From Exophiala sp. HKRS030 (lineage: Eukaryota > Ascomycota > Eurotiomycetes > Chaetothyriales > Herpotrichiellaceae): a stretch of DNA of 64,000 nt. Under the pieces are notes generated by a model. The model was not told the origin of the DNA. It saw only the letters and a list, made by a program, of their open reading frames with translations, and searched no databases. Position numbers and translations under genes: made by a program. Of this stretch, positions 21,101 to 32,449 are shown piece after piece. How positions within the stretch are numbered: position 1 is the first letter of the stretch; every line of letters starts with the position of its first letter. The stretch is from NCBI GenBank assembly GCA_023897205.1, contig JAHWDD010000005.1:744001-808000 (forward strand), read 5' to 3'.

Positions 21101-21511
21101 GATCGGTTTAGGGATTCTGTCAAGAAAGACTTCAAGTAAGGGGTGTGAATGACTCTTTGTTGGCTGACTTGGGGTTCTTTTCCTGGTAACGAGTAAAAGT
21201 GAGGCGGCCAATCTGTGTTAGCCATTTGCGGCGCCCGCAGAATAGTTTTCCCGACTCCGGAGGCTGGGGGCTATTCAACGCTCGGCCCTCATCGTCCCGC
21301 ATGATCCCCAGATAATCACCAGCCCGGCACCTGAATCAACCCCTTCTACGTAGTCAACATATCTCCGGTTGCGAACTTAGCCAGTCAGTCACATATCGGT
21401 ACGGAGTACAAGCATGGCAAATGCCATACCGATGCGCATCGAATCAGCGCCTCGATTCAAGTCTTCCTATAGCGCAACTCTTTGGGAATCCGCGCCCTTC
21501 AGCCTTCCAAC
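21101..21511. other. Divergent intergenic region
   Basis: This separates the methyltransferase (-) and the unknown acidic protein (+). It contains an exact TACGGAGTA at 21400-21408. No gene is seen. Confidence 0.55.
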
Positions 21512-22774
21512 ATGAACAACCCTGAGTTTCGCCAAACCCTTCAACACATCACCCACAACCTCGAGACTGCCAACCAGACTGCGCAAGAGAACATATATAC
21601 ATTCACACAACGCTACATTGACCCTTGTTTGTCCGGATTAAAGTCTTGCGTTGTGGACTGCACCGCACCCTGTTTCCCCAACCGAGAAGACAAACTGCGC
21701 CGGAAGAGAGGGAGGTCGCGTGGCAGAGCGGAATATAATTTTGACTTTTATGAGGCATGGGATGATGACGAAGCACTCGCTGAGACCTCCACGGCGTGGG
21801 GAAATGATGAGCTGGACAGTCTCTTAGCAGGTCATGGACCAAGAGTAGATCAACCAAAACGACCGAGAGCCATGAGCTATGGTTCTCGAGGACGGCGGAA
21901 ACCGAACATCATGCAGGGCGAGTCCGATCATGATCCTACCATAATCCCAAGCTCCTCGTATCTAGGCTTCTTGGAACGTCTGCCCTGGAAACTGGGTGCT
22001 AGGAAATTACGATATAAGCCCTCGGCGGCAGACTTACAAGAGCACCCAGGAGCCACACGAGTACACCCTGCAGAAGTCGAACCGCTGATTGAAGAGCATG
22101 ATGAAGACAGTAGCCCCTGGAGGAAAGGACATGGTCGACAAAGAAGTGATACTAACGCTTCTCGATCCACGACCAATTCACTTAGCTCTAGGGGAGATCT
22201 GATCATGAGCGACGAGGAGGATGACGCAGTCCCACTTGACGATGAATTTGCATCAGTCATGTTGGCTCGAAGAAATACAAATCAGGGTCTACCGGAAGAC
22301 CAAAGCAGTGGCAAAGCGAGGACCCCTAGTGGAAAGCGTCCTGGAGCATCTCGCAGGTCGACGAGAACAACCTCTTCCAAGTCGATACGAAGCCCTGGTA
22401 TGCAGAGTCAGCGGTCTGCTTCGGAGAGAAGTCTTGCACCTCCTGTGTCACCTACTCCCACAAGAGAACGCAGGGAACTGCCCACGATGCTTGATCTTAA
22501 GCTTCAAGAGGAGCAGGTGGCAAGAGAGGAAGAGTTGGAGATCAAGCAGAAAAGAGAGGCTGCACAGAGGCTGGCTGTACAGCGAGGCTTGAACGCAGGG
22601 AATGCGGTATCTGCGGAAGTCGATCCTTCTGTGAAAGAAGACCAGACAATTGCCAGTGTCGGTGATGAGGTCGATGACGACAGCAGTTCGGCGTCTTCTG
22701 AACCCCAAGCCATCGCGGATGGTTCTGCAGATCAATCTCAACGGAGTGCAATGGATGGGAAAGACCCGACATGA
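21512..22774 (+). CDS. Conserved-looking fungal protein of unknown function, disordered
   Basis: A single open exon gives 420 aa from the ATG at 21512 (MNNPEFRQTLQHITHNLETA). I do not recognise a named domain. The first 110 residues look folded and family-like: an amphipathic helix, then a short cysteine-containing segment (SGLKSCVVDCTAPCFPN) followed by basic RRKRGRSRGR and YNFDFYEAWDDDE. The remainder is low-complexity and charged, rich in Ser, Glu and Asp, with a Lys/Arg/Glu-rich likely helix near 335-365. There is no signal peptide; the basic stretch could be a nuclear signal. It is divergent from the methyltransferase gene. A two-cysteine N-terminal motif and a disordered, phosphosite-rich tail suggest an adaptor, but this is only inference. 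Confidence 0.68.
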   Translation: MNNPEFRQTLQHITHNLETANQTAQENIYTFTQRYIDPCLSGLKSCVVDCTAPCFPNREDKLRRKRGRSRGRAEYNFDFYEAWDDDEALAETSTAWGNDELDSLLAGHGPRVDQPKRPRAMSYGSRGRRKPNIMQGESDHDPTIIPSSSYLGFLERLPWKLGARKLRYKPSAADLQEHPGATRVHPAEVEPLIEEHDEDSSPWRKGHGRQRSDTNASRSTTNSLSSRGDLIMSDEEDDAVPLDDEFASVMLARRNTNQGLPEDQSSGKARTPSGKRPGASRRSTRTTSSKSIRSPGMQSQRSASERSLAPPVSPTPTRERRELPTMLDLKLQEEQVAREEELEIKQKREAAQRLAVQRGLNAGNAVSAEVDPSVKEDQTIASVGDEVDDDSSSASSEPQAIADGSADQSQRSAMDGKDPT

Positions 22775-23320
22775 AAGGGAGATGTGAGGATTCGCGCAAT
22801 TGGCAAGAGATGACGGTTCTTGTGTTCGGAACTAATTACGACCTAATGACTTGCAGCATACCTTACCTACCTAATGAATCTTGTCTGTATATGCTGAAAT
22901 GAGCGAGATATAGTCCTAGTTAGACTGTACAGCCGTGTATTTTTACTTTGCATCACTGTATTATTCTATTCGTACGCATCACTGCTTCATTGCCTCGTCT
23001 GGTGTAAGCATCTATATTGTGTAGTTTCTCCTTATCAAAAACCTGACAAGGGTCTGGAGGGGCCGGATGCGGCCGTTATCTGTGGCTGGTCGATAACCTC
23101 ATTCTCCGCCTGCACTTTCAACACCATAACCCTTGCGACTTGCGCCCGTACTCATTTGTTCCCCTGTGGTTGTCTTGACCGGCAATTACAATGCACTGTT
23201 CGAATCGGTTTGATCATTCAGATTCTACGAGACTATGACCTCGACTCGACGGAGTAGACAATCGCGACGATCCAGACATTTCTGAGCGCCCTTCCGCAGA
23301 CCGAACGACCTCAACCCGTC
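22775..23320. other. Intergenic before the permease gene
   Basis: No gene is seen. It should contain the permease promoter. Confidence 0.5.
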
Positions 23321-25362
23321 ATGAATAAACCCCCAGCTTCATTTCGCATTGACATGGACGACAAGAAGGCGTGGAGTCCCGAGTCCTCATCCGAACCATC
23401 TGCTTTTGAGGGAGACATGCATCAGGTGAAGAGAACATTTACACGACGGCTCACCGAGAGCTTCAAGCGAGACCCGAACGCCAGCGTCACACGATCATCT
23501 GTCAGCGCGTCCGACCATCATCATCATTATGATGCCGAGGCCGCGGCGCAGGCGACTGCCATGTCGCCCTTGCTGCGTAGACTCAAGGGTCGACACCTGC
23601 AGATGATAGCGATCGGCGGTAGTATTGGAACAGGCCTGTTCGTCGGGAGTGGAAGAGCGTTGGCCTACGGAGGTCCTGCGTCGCTATTAATCTCCTTCAG
23701 CCTGACAGGCACCATGTTATATTGCACGGTACAGGCGCTGGGAGAGCTGGCTGTGCTATTCCCAGTTGCCGGTTCCTTTGCGGCGTATTCGACTCGATTT
23801 CTCGACCCAGCCTGGGGATTCGCCATGGGCTGGAATTATGCAATGCAATGGCTGGTTGTACTGCCATTGGAAATCGTCTCTGCCTCTATCACGGTTGACT
23901 ATTGGGTATGCCATGTTCTATTCTATGGTTACACATCGGAGGGGAACTGACAATGACACCAGGTACACAATATTGGCTTGAACGCCGCGTGGGTGTCCAT
24001 CTTCCTCGTCATGATCGCCATCATCAATTTCTTCGGAGTAAGAGCATACGGAGAGGCTGAGTTCGTCTTCTCCGTCATCAAAGTCACAGCGGTGATAGGA
24101 TACATGTGCGTATCACCCTCTTAACCATGGTGTACTGCGAGTCTGACAACATTCTAGTTTGCTCGGCGTGCTCGTTAATATCATGGGTGGCGTTGATAGC
24201 AACGGCCAACCTGATGGCAGTTACATGGGCTTCCGTCTCTGGCACCATCCAGGAGCCTTCCACAATGGCTTCAAAGGCCTGTGCAGCACTTTCGTAACTG
24301 CTGCCTTTGCCTTCGCAGGCACTGAGCTGGTTGGTCTGGCTGCCGCAGAAACAGAGAATCCCAGAAAGACTCTACCAACAGCTATCAAACAGGTCCGTGG
24401 CAGGCATTTCCCCGTTCTCAGGTGGACCAATTTTGACAATACATACAGGTATTTTGGCGTATCACACTCTTCTACATCGTCAGTCTTTTGATTGTCGGCA
24501 CACTCGTTCCCTACGACGATCCACGGCTTCTGAACGGCCAAAGCAACGCTGATACCAAGTATGTCTTTCAGTCGTTCATCGTCGATCTGTTGTTCGCTAT
24601 ATCTAGAACTGACGCTTCCCTTTCAGGGCCTCTCCATTTGTCATATCCATTCAAAACGCCGGCCTAGCCGTCCTCCCCTCGGTGATGAATGTGGTGATAA
24701 TGATATCAGTCCTGTCCGTGGGCAACTCGAGTATCTACGGCTCCTCGCGTACACTGGCCGCACTCGCCGAGCAACGTCAAGCACCCGCTTTTCTGGCGTA
24801 CATTGACCGCAAAGGCCGACCCCTCTACGCTATCATCATCGCCACGGCCTTGGGCGTCCTCGCCTTCCTCGCGGCGTCCACGAAACAGCAAGACGCGTTC
24901 AACTGGATGCTCGCCCTCTCGGGGCTCTCGTCCATCTTCACGTGGGGCAGCATCTGCCTGGCGCACATCCGCTTCCGCAAGGCCTGGCTCCTGCAGGGCC
25001 ACACGCTCGACGAGCTCGCCTTCCGCAGCCCCGTGGGCGTCGTGGGCTCCTGGATCGGGCTGGGCTTCAACATCCTCGTGCTCATCGCCCAGTTCTGGAC
25101 CGGCTTCAGCCCCGTGGGGTACGAGAGCGACAGCACCAGCTATCTCGTCATCAACTTCTTCCAGGCCTACCTGGCCGCCCCCGTCGTGGTGATCATGTAC
25201 ATCGCCTACAAGGTGTACATGCGCACGAGCGTCATCCGGACGAGGGACATGGACCTCTTCACCGGAAAGCGCGAGATGAACGTCAAGAGCCTCGTCGCCG
25301 AGGAGAGGGCCGACAGACTTAACTGGCCCACGTGGAAGAAGGTTTATAAATTTTTGTGCTGA
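23321..25362 (+). CDS. Amino-acid permease (YAT/APC family)
   Basis: This is a plasma-membrane proton/amino-acid symporter of the fungal YAT family. Five exons (23321-23905, 23963-24105, 24158-24392, 24449-24558, 24627-25362) give about 602 aa. A cytosolic N-terminus of about 85 residues precedes GRHLQMIAIGGSIGTGLFVGSG, the conserved TM1 signature. FAGTELVGLAAAETENPRK is the family's substrate-region motif in TM6 and its loop. The later exon carries VGNSSIYGSSRTLAALAEQ and the RKGRPLYAII loop. About twelve membrane segments are expected. All four introns are 52-68 nt and phase-consistent. Exon 5 becomes GC-rich towards the end. Substrate range cannot be assigned from sequence; a general or basic/proline-type carrier is possible. 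Confidence 0.9.
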
Positions 25363-25718
25363 TCTTTTCCCCCCTCCCGTTCTCGTACCGGTTGGTGGTA
25401 GGTCACTGTGCAGGGCACCCGTTGGATTTTATGTTTGCGTCAAAATTACTGGATCTTGGTCAAGGGTATTGCGCATGTATATACCCATGTTAAGTTACGA
25501 CGTGATGGATTGATGGGTTATGGATATACATTTGAGTCTCGGCGTGAACATTGACCAGTGGATTCTACGAGACATTTCTGGGGCACAGCTTTCGGGTATT
25601 ACACTGACAAATATGTAAATGTTCGAGATGTCCAAGACATTCAAAAAATATTGACCATTGAATATACTCTATGACATATTGTACCTTGTGAATGCCGTCT
25701 CTAGTCTGTCGTGTTTCC
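25363..25718. other. Convergent 3' intergenic region
   Basis: This separates the permease (+) and Dsl1/ZW10 (-) stop codons. No gene is seen; it should hold both terminators. Confidence 0.5.
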
Positions 25719-28316
25719 TCATCTCGATCCTCTACTCCCTTTGATGGCGGCGATCGCGCTGCGTCGGTGGGCACTCTCGGCGAACAGGGCCCTTACCAGG
25801 TCGACGACCTCGTCGGCCGAGAACTCCAGACTCAATTCGCCCTCGGTCCAGAGGTACTTGATGTCGACCAGTGAGCTCTCCAGGATGTTGATCAGGTATT
25901 GAAACTTGAGCCAGCTGGAGACGTAGACCGCCGTCATGGGCACCGGACCCTGACCGTCCGGGTCCGAGGCTTCCGCGGCGTTCGGCGGCGACGTCGGGGG
26001 TGCACTGAAGAACAAATCTCCAAGGGACGCGACCTGCTGACAAAACGCGGTCAGGCGGCGGGATTCGGGCTCGGATATGTCCTCCATCTCCTCGATCGAG
26101 TCGACCATCTTGTTGATGACCATGGCCACGAGCGACCCGACGCTCTGCATGAGCGCCGAAGTCGACAAGACCGGCCGCCACGTCATGTGGAGGGCGCGGA
26201 TGCGGTCCACCACCGCCGACACGGCGTTTTCGATCTCCTGCGAGTACGGGAACTGCGTGCACGACGTGAACCCCTGGGCGCCCTCGAGGAGGTCCCAGAC
26301 AATCAGTCGTTGCGTCTCCATCTCCTTGGAGTACGCGAGGCGGGCAAACTTTTCCATCGACGACACGTCCGACGCGACCTTGGGCAGGGGCATGCCGCCT
26401 GCAGGGGGGACGCTCATCGACATCTCGCGCAGTCGCTCGGCGATGTACAACGAGTCGTTGTACCGGTGGATGTCGGTGAGCGAGGCTGATGCGCCGCCGC
26501 CGCCGCCGCCGCCTCCGCCGTAGTAGGTCGGCGCGGTAGCGCGGAACATGGCTAGGGCCAACGTGGGAAGAGCAAGGAGCCCTCGTGTCGCCGAGGAAGA
26601 GTTGAGCGCGTCGTGTGGATTGTCCTGGATGGCTTGAGCGTCAGAAATGTCTCTGCCTATGATCTCCACCAGGTGGTCGGGGATGTCTGTGATGCTGTAC
26701 AACTCGGTCAGGGTGACTTCTTGCTCTTGGCTTTGTTTGTTCTCTTGTGCACCGTTTACTCGTTTGCTGTTGTTGCCCTTGTCGCTTTTGGCTGCTGACT
26801 CTGATTTTGTATCAGCTGCCCCATCGTCGTCCCAACCCCAGGCATCACCCGCATCATCTTCTGCATCTTGGTCCGACGCAGTGCCGTTCTTGTTGTCTTC
26901 GCCCTTGACTTCGGCTTGATTGCCGGCATCGTCGTCATCATCAAATCCCCACCCGCTGGCATCTTCCTCTTCTTCTGCTTGGCGGGTTTCATTGCTCTCT
27001 GCTTTGTCTTTGTCATCGTCCCAACCAGCATCCCAATCATTGGCGTTGTCAGCATTATCGCCGTTCTCACCTGTTGTAGCAGAGAGAACACGTCGTTCGA
27101 CTCTTTCGACTTGTCGTAGAGTCCCCTTTGAGTTGGCAAAAGCTTTCCGAACGGCGTCCAGGGTTGCTGCTTTGCGCTTGTTAAGCCACGCCCGAGGAAG
27201 GTCGTCCACCCAGTCCTGCAGCTGCTTTTGGCCCTCCCACTGCATTGACTGCAGCTCTTTGTATATGTTTGTGGCCTTGTTTTGAAGTTCGTCCAGTTCG
27301 TGAAGCATTGTGAGGTCTGTCGGTAGGCCGGGATTCAGCCAGTCGTTCACGAGCAGAGTCATCAAATCGCCTAGTATAGCTTTGGCTGCCGCAGATTGGA
27401 TTGTGCTGGCAAAGCGAGTCCGCATAAAGTCGATGAACGTTCGAACAAAGTCTAGGACTAATTCAAGTGATGGGCTTGTTCGGCCCAACTCGAGGCTTAG
27501 GGTGTTTCCACCCAGCTTGAAAGCGACCATTTTCAGCCGAGAAGCTTGTCTCAGAGGTTGTAGCACAAGCGCCTTGAGTTTGTCGGTCAATGGCTCTAAT
27601 GAATCCGTGGAATCGCCGAGCAGATTCAGAGCTCGAATCAGGACGTCGGAATTCGTGGCCGAGCTGTCGCCTTCGGTGGGCGAAACTTCGATGCTGGCCT
27701 GGTGTTGCTCTCGATGCACTGAAATCTGGGCGTTCAACTTTGTTTCCAGCTGTACTCTGGCCTTCAACCGAAACTCGTCCTTGAGATCCCTGATGATTGT
27801 GGATATTCGAGATCTCAGTATGTGGGCGGTCTTCTTGTCCAGCTCTTGAATCTTCGCCGCGGCTTCGCAGGGATCGCCGCCGTCTTGTAAACACTCTTCC
27901 ACATCTCGAAGTGCCCGGGTGGCCTTGCTTGCGAGGTCGAGCTCTTTCATCACATCGCCTGTAAACTCAATCTCCGTCTCCAAAAGCTCAACTTTGCGCT
28001 GGAAATCTGTCGCCTCTTCTCGTAACGCCTGAACATGCTGATGGTCCTCGACGATGCGTTTCGATTCCTCCTTGCATCGCACGATATCCTCCTGAACCTT
28101 TTTGGCTTGTGTGATCCAAGTTTCAACATCCCCGTTGTCATCCTGGTTTGCCGCCTTGATCTCTTCGCTGATTTCACGTTGTGTCTTTGCAATTTGGTCG
28201 AGCAGTGAAGGGAGGATTTCGGGAGACAGCTCGGAAGTCAGGAGAGGTTCGGACTGTGGGAATGTGCCATTTACAATAGCCTCACATAGGGCACCATCGT
28301 CGATTACACCTGGCAT
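25719..28316 (-). CDS. Dsl1/ZW10-family vesicle tether (centromere/kinetochore Zw10)
   Basis: This single-exon protein of 865 aa belongs to the ZW10/Dsl1 family, which tethers Golgi-derived COPI vesicles at the ER (Dsl1/NRZ complex); in animals it also acts in the RZZ kinetochore complex. The N-terminal half is helical and coiled-coil rich (for example QREISEEIKAANQDDNGD and the ALREEATDFQRKVELLE region). Between about 415 and 500 there is a very acidic insert containing three Trp-acid clusters (WDAGWDDD, GWGFDDDDD, AWGWDDD). A run of nine Gly (about 600-610) interrupts the C-terminal helical region, which resumes with the conserved MSMEKFARLAYSKEM-type segment. The open frame continues upstream to 28511, but the ATG at 28316 gives the family-like start. 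It is convergent with the permease. Confidence 0.83.
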   Translation of the reverse strand: MPGVIDDGALCEAIVNGTFPQSEPLLTSELSPEILPSLLDQIAKTQREISEEIKAANQDDNGDVETWITQAKKVQEDIVRCKEESKRIVEDHQHVQALREEATDFQRKVELLETEIEFTGDVMKELDLASKATRALRDVEECLQDGGDPCEAAAKIQELDKKTAHILRSRISTIIRDLKDEFRLKARVQLETKLNAQISVHREQHQASIEVSPTEGDSSATNSDVLIRALNLLGDSTDSLEPLTDKLKALVLQPLRQASRLKMVAFKLGGNTLSLELGRTSPSLELVLDFVRTFIDFMRTRFASTIQSAAAKAILGDLMTLLVNDWLNPGLPTDLTMLHELDELQNKATNIYKELQSMQWEGQKQLQDWVDDLPRAWLNKRKAATLDAVRKAFANSKGTLRQVERVERRVLSATTGENGDNADNANDWDAGWDDDKDKAESNETRQAEEEEDASGWGFDDDDDAGNQAEVKGEDNKNGTASDQDAEDDAGDAWGWDDDGAADTKSESAAKSDKGNNSKRVNGAQENKQSQEQEVTLTELYSITDIPDHLVEIIGRDISDAQAIQDNPHDALNSSSATRGLLALPTLALAMFRATAPTYYGGGGGGGGGASASLTDIHRYNDSLYIAERLREMSMSVPPAGGMPLPKVASDVSSMEKFARLAYSKEMETQRLIVWDLLEGAQGFTSCTQFPYSQEIENAVSAVVDRIRALHMTWRPVLSTSALMQSVGSLVAMVINKMVDSIEEMEDISEPESRRLTAFCQQVASLGDLFFSAPPTSPPNAAEASDPDGQGPVPMTAVYVSSWLKFQYLINILESSLVDIKYLWTEGELSLEFSADEVVDLVRALFAESAHRRSAIAAIKGSRGSR
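26491..26520. repeat. GCC trinucleotide repeat (poly-Gly)
   Basis: About nine tandem Gly codons on the minus strand lie inside the Dsl1/ZW10 gene. The repeat is in frame and may vary in length between strains. Confidence 0.85.
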
Positions 28317-28591
28317 TGTCCTGGCTTGCTTCAGCCTTGAACGATGAACAGGGCGAGACGCTGACTTGGTGGTCCGTCTTGCGCGTGTGCTGGCTACTGG
28401 CCAGAAAGTTGAAATGACATCAAAGCAAGTTTCACGGCGAGGCTGAAGATACGAGGCTACCAAGGCTAGCCTCCTTTTAGAAACACCCAGACTCGTTCTG
28501 GTTTCTATCACGAAATGAATGATCGTCCTTCCATCGTAGCAAGGTCATGTGAAACTTGGTAACGAAGTATTCATACGGAGTATAATACGCT

Positions 28592-29053
28592 TTAAGAGAA
28601 TCGGTACACAACATCCTCAAATTTATCAACAGCAAAGACATAAAACCACTTCAACTCCTCCCGATCGTCGACTCTGTCGGTGCCACTTCCTTCTTCACTC
28701 GTAGTAGTAGCACAACTATTCCGGATCCCGTGCTCCGCGTTCCCAGGAATATAGATTGTATCACCACTTTGGACTTCTCGCTCGACCCCATCAATCACGA
28801 CAACTCCCCGCCCTTGAGTGATGTAGTATATCTCCGCCTGCTCGTGGCGATGCGGACACAAATGGCCCGTTCCAGGCGGACATGTAGCGATGCCGGCAGT
28901 GAGACTATCGGTTGGTGTCTTTGATGCCGAGAAGAGCGTGTGCCAGGTCAAATTGCCCCGACGGGATGTCGAAGAACTGCCGTTGTCGGGGAACGTTTCG
29001 GGATTCCTCTCGGCGAGCGATGCAGAAGGAATTATGACCGGCGAAGTGGCCAT
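28592..29053 (-). CDS. Small cupin-domain protein
   Basis: A single exon encodes 153 aa with one cupin_2 barrel. The first metal motif reads GTGHLCPHRHEQAEIYYITQG (H, H, E ligand pattern) and the second is PGNAEHGIRN, giving the last His. The N-terminal 50 residues are variable. There is no signal peptide. Such stand-alone cupins bind a divalent metal and include small dioxygenases, isomerases and sugar-binding proteins; the reaction cannot be read from sequence. A Ser/Glu/Asp-rich loop is inserted between HGIRN and the final ELKWFYVFAVD strand, longer than in bacterial relatives. The gene sits 275 bp beyond the Dsl1/ZW10 start on the same strand. The ATG at 29053 is the only sensible start. 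Confidence 0.8.
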   Translation of the reverse strand: MATSPVIIPSASLAERNPETFPDNGSSSTSRRGNLTWHTLFSASKTPTDSLTAGIATCPPGTGHLCPHRHEQAEIYYITQGRGVVVIDGVEREVQSGDTIYIPGNAEHGIRNSCATTTSEEGSGTDRVDDREELKWFYVFAVDKFEDVVYRFS

Positions 29054-29934
29054 ATTGCTGCTGTCTTGGACTATTCAAGGAGAAGGCCAAAGATGAAGAT
29101 ATTTCTCACGGCCAAAAATGTACAAAAAGCCGTCACAGACATTTGCAAACACTTTTATCAAGATCGACCAAGACGTCAGAGCACGAGGGAAATTACTTCC
29201 ATTCTGGGTTAATTTTATCAGAAAGAGAATCCTGCCTTGTTGGACCGAGGGAGGAGAAGATCAAAGTACTTCAGATACCCAGATGGTTATTTCCAAAATG
29301 CAGTTCACATTCATTATACAGCATCACATCAGCCAGTCTTATTTAGTAGCACCCTGATCGAACAACGTCGTCGCAAAACCCATAATGCCCTCTTGCTTTT
29401 TGGCCGTCGGAGTGGAGATCTAGTAAGACAAACATTGAAGGAAAAAGCTACCCCTAACCACACGATATTCCCATAGGGGCATACAAGGTCAGACAGGCAT
29501 GAGTTGACACCCTCCACGACCTATGCCCAGCACAAATACACCTTTATCGCGACTCCTGAGACTGATCCGGCCGTTGGTTGGTGGTTTCGTAACGAGGAAA
29601 CAATCATCACCACGGATGCATCGACTCATGGCCACCATTACCTGGCAGTTGAGTCACTGCTCTGGTAGACACACAAAGACTCGATAGACCCGACCCAGCT
29701 CCCTTGGCGTCAAGCACTATGTCCTGGCTTGAACTCGAGTAGGGATCATCGACTTGAGGCCCTGAAATTGTCAAAGGTACTTGGAAAACCTGGTTCGGTC
29801 CGGATCGCAAGTTTGTGACGGGAGCTAGAAGCAGGCTCGCTTTCTCAAAGACCTTGGGCCCTGCCGGGAATGGGAAAGCGAGATACACGCCATGACTTCG
29901 ACCTATACAGCCACAGCCAAAAAACCAACAGAAA
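29054..29934. other. Intergenic, about 0.9 kb
   Basis: No supported gene; short open frames only. It lies upstream of the cupin gene and downstream of the mitochondrial EF-G stop. Confidence 0.5.
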
Positions 29935-32449
29935 TTATTTCTTGTTTCGTTCAGCCTGAGCCTTCTGGTACTTGGCAATCAGTTCCTTCTGCATCTGCAT
30001 GGGCGCCCTTTCGTAGTGACTGAACTCCATCGAGAATTCTCCTTTGCCCTGCGTTGCAGCTCGCAGATTGCCGCTGAATCCGAACATACCATTTAAACTT
30101 GCATCAGCCCAGACGGTAAAGTCATCGATGCCAACTTCGGTATCGTTGATGACGGCATTTCGCTTTTGCAAAAGACCGACAACGTTACCCTGGAATTCTG
30201 TCGGGGCGGTAACGACGGTCTTCATGAGCGGTTCGAGAACAACAGGGTCGGCCTGGATGAAAGCCTTGCGGAAAGCCTGTTGCGTGGCATTCTTGAAAGC
30301 CATTTCACTGGAATCAGTCATGTGTGTTGCACCGTCGTTGATGACCATGGACGTTCCCAGGACTTTGTGGCCGATCAATGGACCCTTCTCACAAGCTTGT
30401 ATGAAACCCTTTTCACAAGCAAACAAGAACTTCTCCGAAATTGAACCTCCAATGACTTGCTCCTCGAAGTGGTTGCCCTCGAGTTTGCCGCTTGGTTCCA
30501 TCCAACCCATGACACGGGCATAATCACCAGCACCACCAGTCTGTTTCTTGAGCAAGTGGTCAAAGTCAACTCTCTTGGTGATTGTCTCACGGTACGCGAC
30601 TTGTGGCGGACCAGTTTCACAGTCTACCTTGTACTCACGTCTCATCCGCTCGACGTAGACTTCGAGATGGAGTTCTCCCATGCCAGAGATGATCGTCTGC
30701 TCGCTTTCGGTGTCAAAGTGTACTCTGAAAGTGGGATCCTCACGCTGGAATCGTGCAATGGCCTTAGAGAAGTTTGGCAAGTCCTTGTTGTTTTTGGGTT
30801 TGATACTGAGCGAGATAACAGGTTCGGGGACGTACATGCTTGTCATGCTGTATCCGAGCTGGCCGTCAGTAAATGTATCTCCAGATGCGCAGTCCACACC
30901 GAACACGGCGCAAATTTCTCCAGCACCAATTTCATTCACTTCTTCCATTTCGTTGGAATGCATGCGCACAATTCGGGGAATCTTGATCCGCTTGTCGGTT
31001 CGAGCATTGTAGACATGAAGGCCTTTTGTCAACTTGCCCTGGTAGACACGAATGTAGGTAAGTTGTCCAAAGTTCGATTCTTCCAGCTTGAATGCCAATC
31101 CTACAAAGGGAAGGGAGTTGTAAGGGATCAATTTGACGGGAGCCTCCTTCTGTCGACGATCAAGAGCAGTGTTTGAAACTTCAGCCGGGTTGGGGAGATA
31201 ATCACAAACACCGTCAAGCATTGGCTGCACGAACTTATCGGCCAAAGCTGAACCCATGAACACGGGGGTAAACTTAAGGGAGATAGTTGCACGACGAATG
31301 GCAGCTTTGAGCTGTTCAATAGTCGGCTCCTGCTCGTCCAAAAACATATTGGCCATTTCCTCGTCGACATCAGCAAGGGTTTCGATCAGCATGGCCCTTC
31401 GTTCCTGAGCAAGCTGCTGAACCTCCGCTGGAATTTCGTCCTTGGTGACGATGATTTCACCACGGTCGCCTTCAGCATAGTATGTCTTCATCGTAACCAA
31501 GTCGACCAACCCTTTGAATTCGTCTTCCGCGCCTATAGGGATCTGAACTGCCGCCGCGGCGATCTTGAGCTTCTTGTTGATCTGCTCCACAGCTTTGAAG
31601 GGATTCGCACCCATTCGGTCCATTTTGTTGATGAAACTGATTCGAGGGATGTTGTAGCGTCTCATTTGTCGATCCACCGTTATGGTTTGACTTTGTACGC
31701 CTGATACAGCACACAGGATCATTACGGCGCCGTCGAGGACTCTGAGAGCGCGTTCGACCTCAATGGTGAAATCAATATGCCCAGGGGTATCGATCAAGTT
31801 GATGTGGTATTTCTCCTCCTTGCCGTTCTCTTTCTTAACCCAATCGCAGAACGTGGCTGCGGACTGAATGGTAATGCCCTTTTCTCGTTCCAGTTCCATC
31901 GAATCCATTTTTGCGCCGACGGAGTCCTTGCCCCGTACTTCGTGAATAGACTTGATACGACCGGTATAGAAGAGTACTCTTTCCGTGGCCGTAGTTTTTC
32001 CAGAGTCAATGTGTGCCTGCCAAAGTTAGGCCGTGTATGCCAAAATTGCCACGGGTTAAAACTGACTGCTATCCCAATATTCCTCACTTTGGATAGTCGA
32101 TGGGCCTCTTCCGCCGAGAGGTTGTCGATAATGGTTTCTTGAGAGAGGGAGTCGGGGTCTGAGGCCTCTTCGAGCCTGGAGAGACATGTTAGCATTCAAT
32201 CCTCAGCTCTGGATGCACGGGAGCCTCGTACATCGCAGCAGCAGCTCCAGCAGCACCCCGCTTCTGTTGCCACCGTCTGTCCAATGACCATTGTATCGAC
32301 GGAGACTTCAGACTTGCAGAGTATGTTTGAAGAGCTACAGTCGATGCGCAGCGACGGCAGACCCATTGGCGACTGATCTGAGAGACTGGAGTGCGTAGCA
32401 GCCCTCCAACGAGGCGGGACTGGCCTCGGAGCGCGTATGCTGCACTCAT
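29935..32449 (-). CDS. MEF1: Mitochondrial elongation factor G (mtEF-G1)
   Basis: This translocase GTPase of mitochondrial translation has about 802 aa in three exons (32449-32232, 32175-32067, 32016-29935). The N-terminus is Arg/Ser/Ala-rich without acidic residues for about 60 residues ([11 protein letters not shown]), a typical mitochondrial presequence. Splicing joins VRNIGIA to [19 protein letters not shown], the G1 loop, then [13 protein letters not shown] (G2), DTPGHIDF (G3) and [10 protein letters not shown] (G4). Domain IV-V blocks include [18 protein letters not shown] and the C-terminal [16 protein letters not shown]. The first intron has a gctaac branch; the second is 50 nt. It ends with a Lys-rich tail. 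A 239-codon open frame on the opposite strand at 30457-31176 is a shadow. The assignment to EF-G1 rather than EF-G2 rests on length and on overall resemblance. Confidence 0.94.

Noticed and set aside
25899..27849. Long plus-strand frames over Dsl1/ZW10
   Set aside because: Antisense to a conserved helical protein; low-complexity products.
28317..28511. N-terminal extension of Dsl1/ZW10
   Set aside because: The family-like start is at 28316 and the extension is basic and unrelated.
30457..31176. 239-codon plus-strand frame over mitochondrial EF-G
   Set aside because: It is fully antisense to conserved EF-G domains and has no motif of its own.
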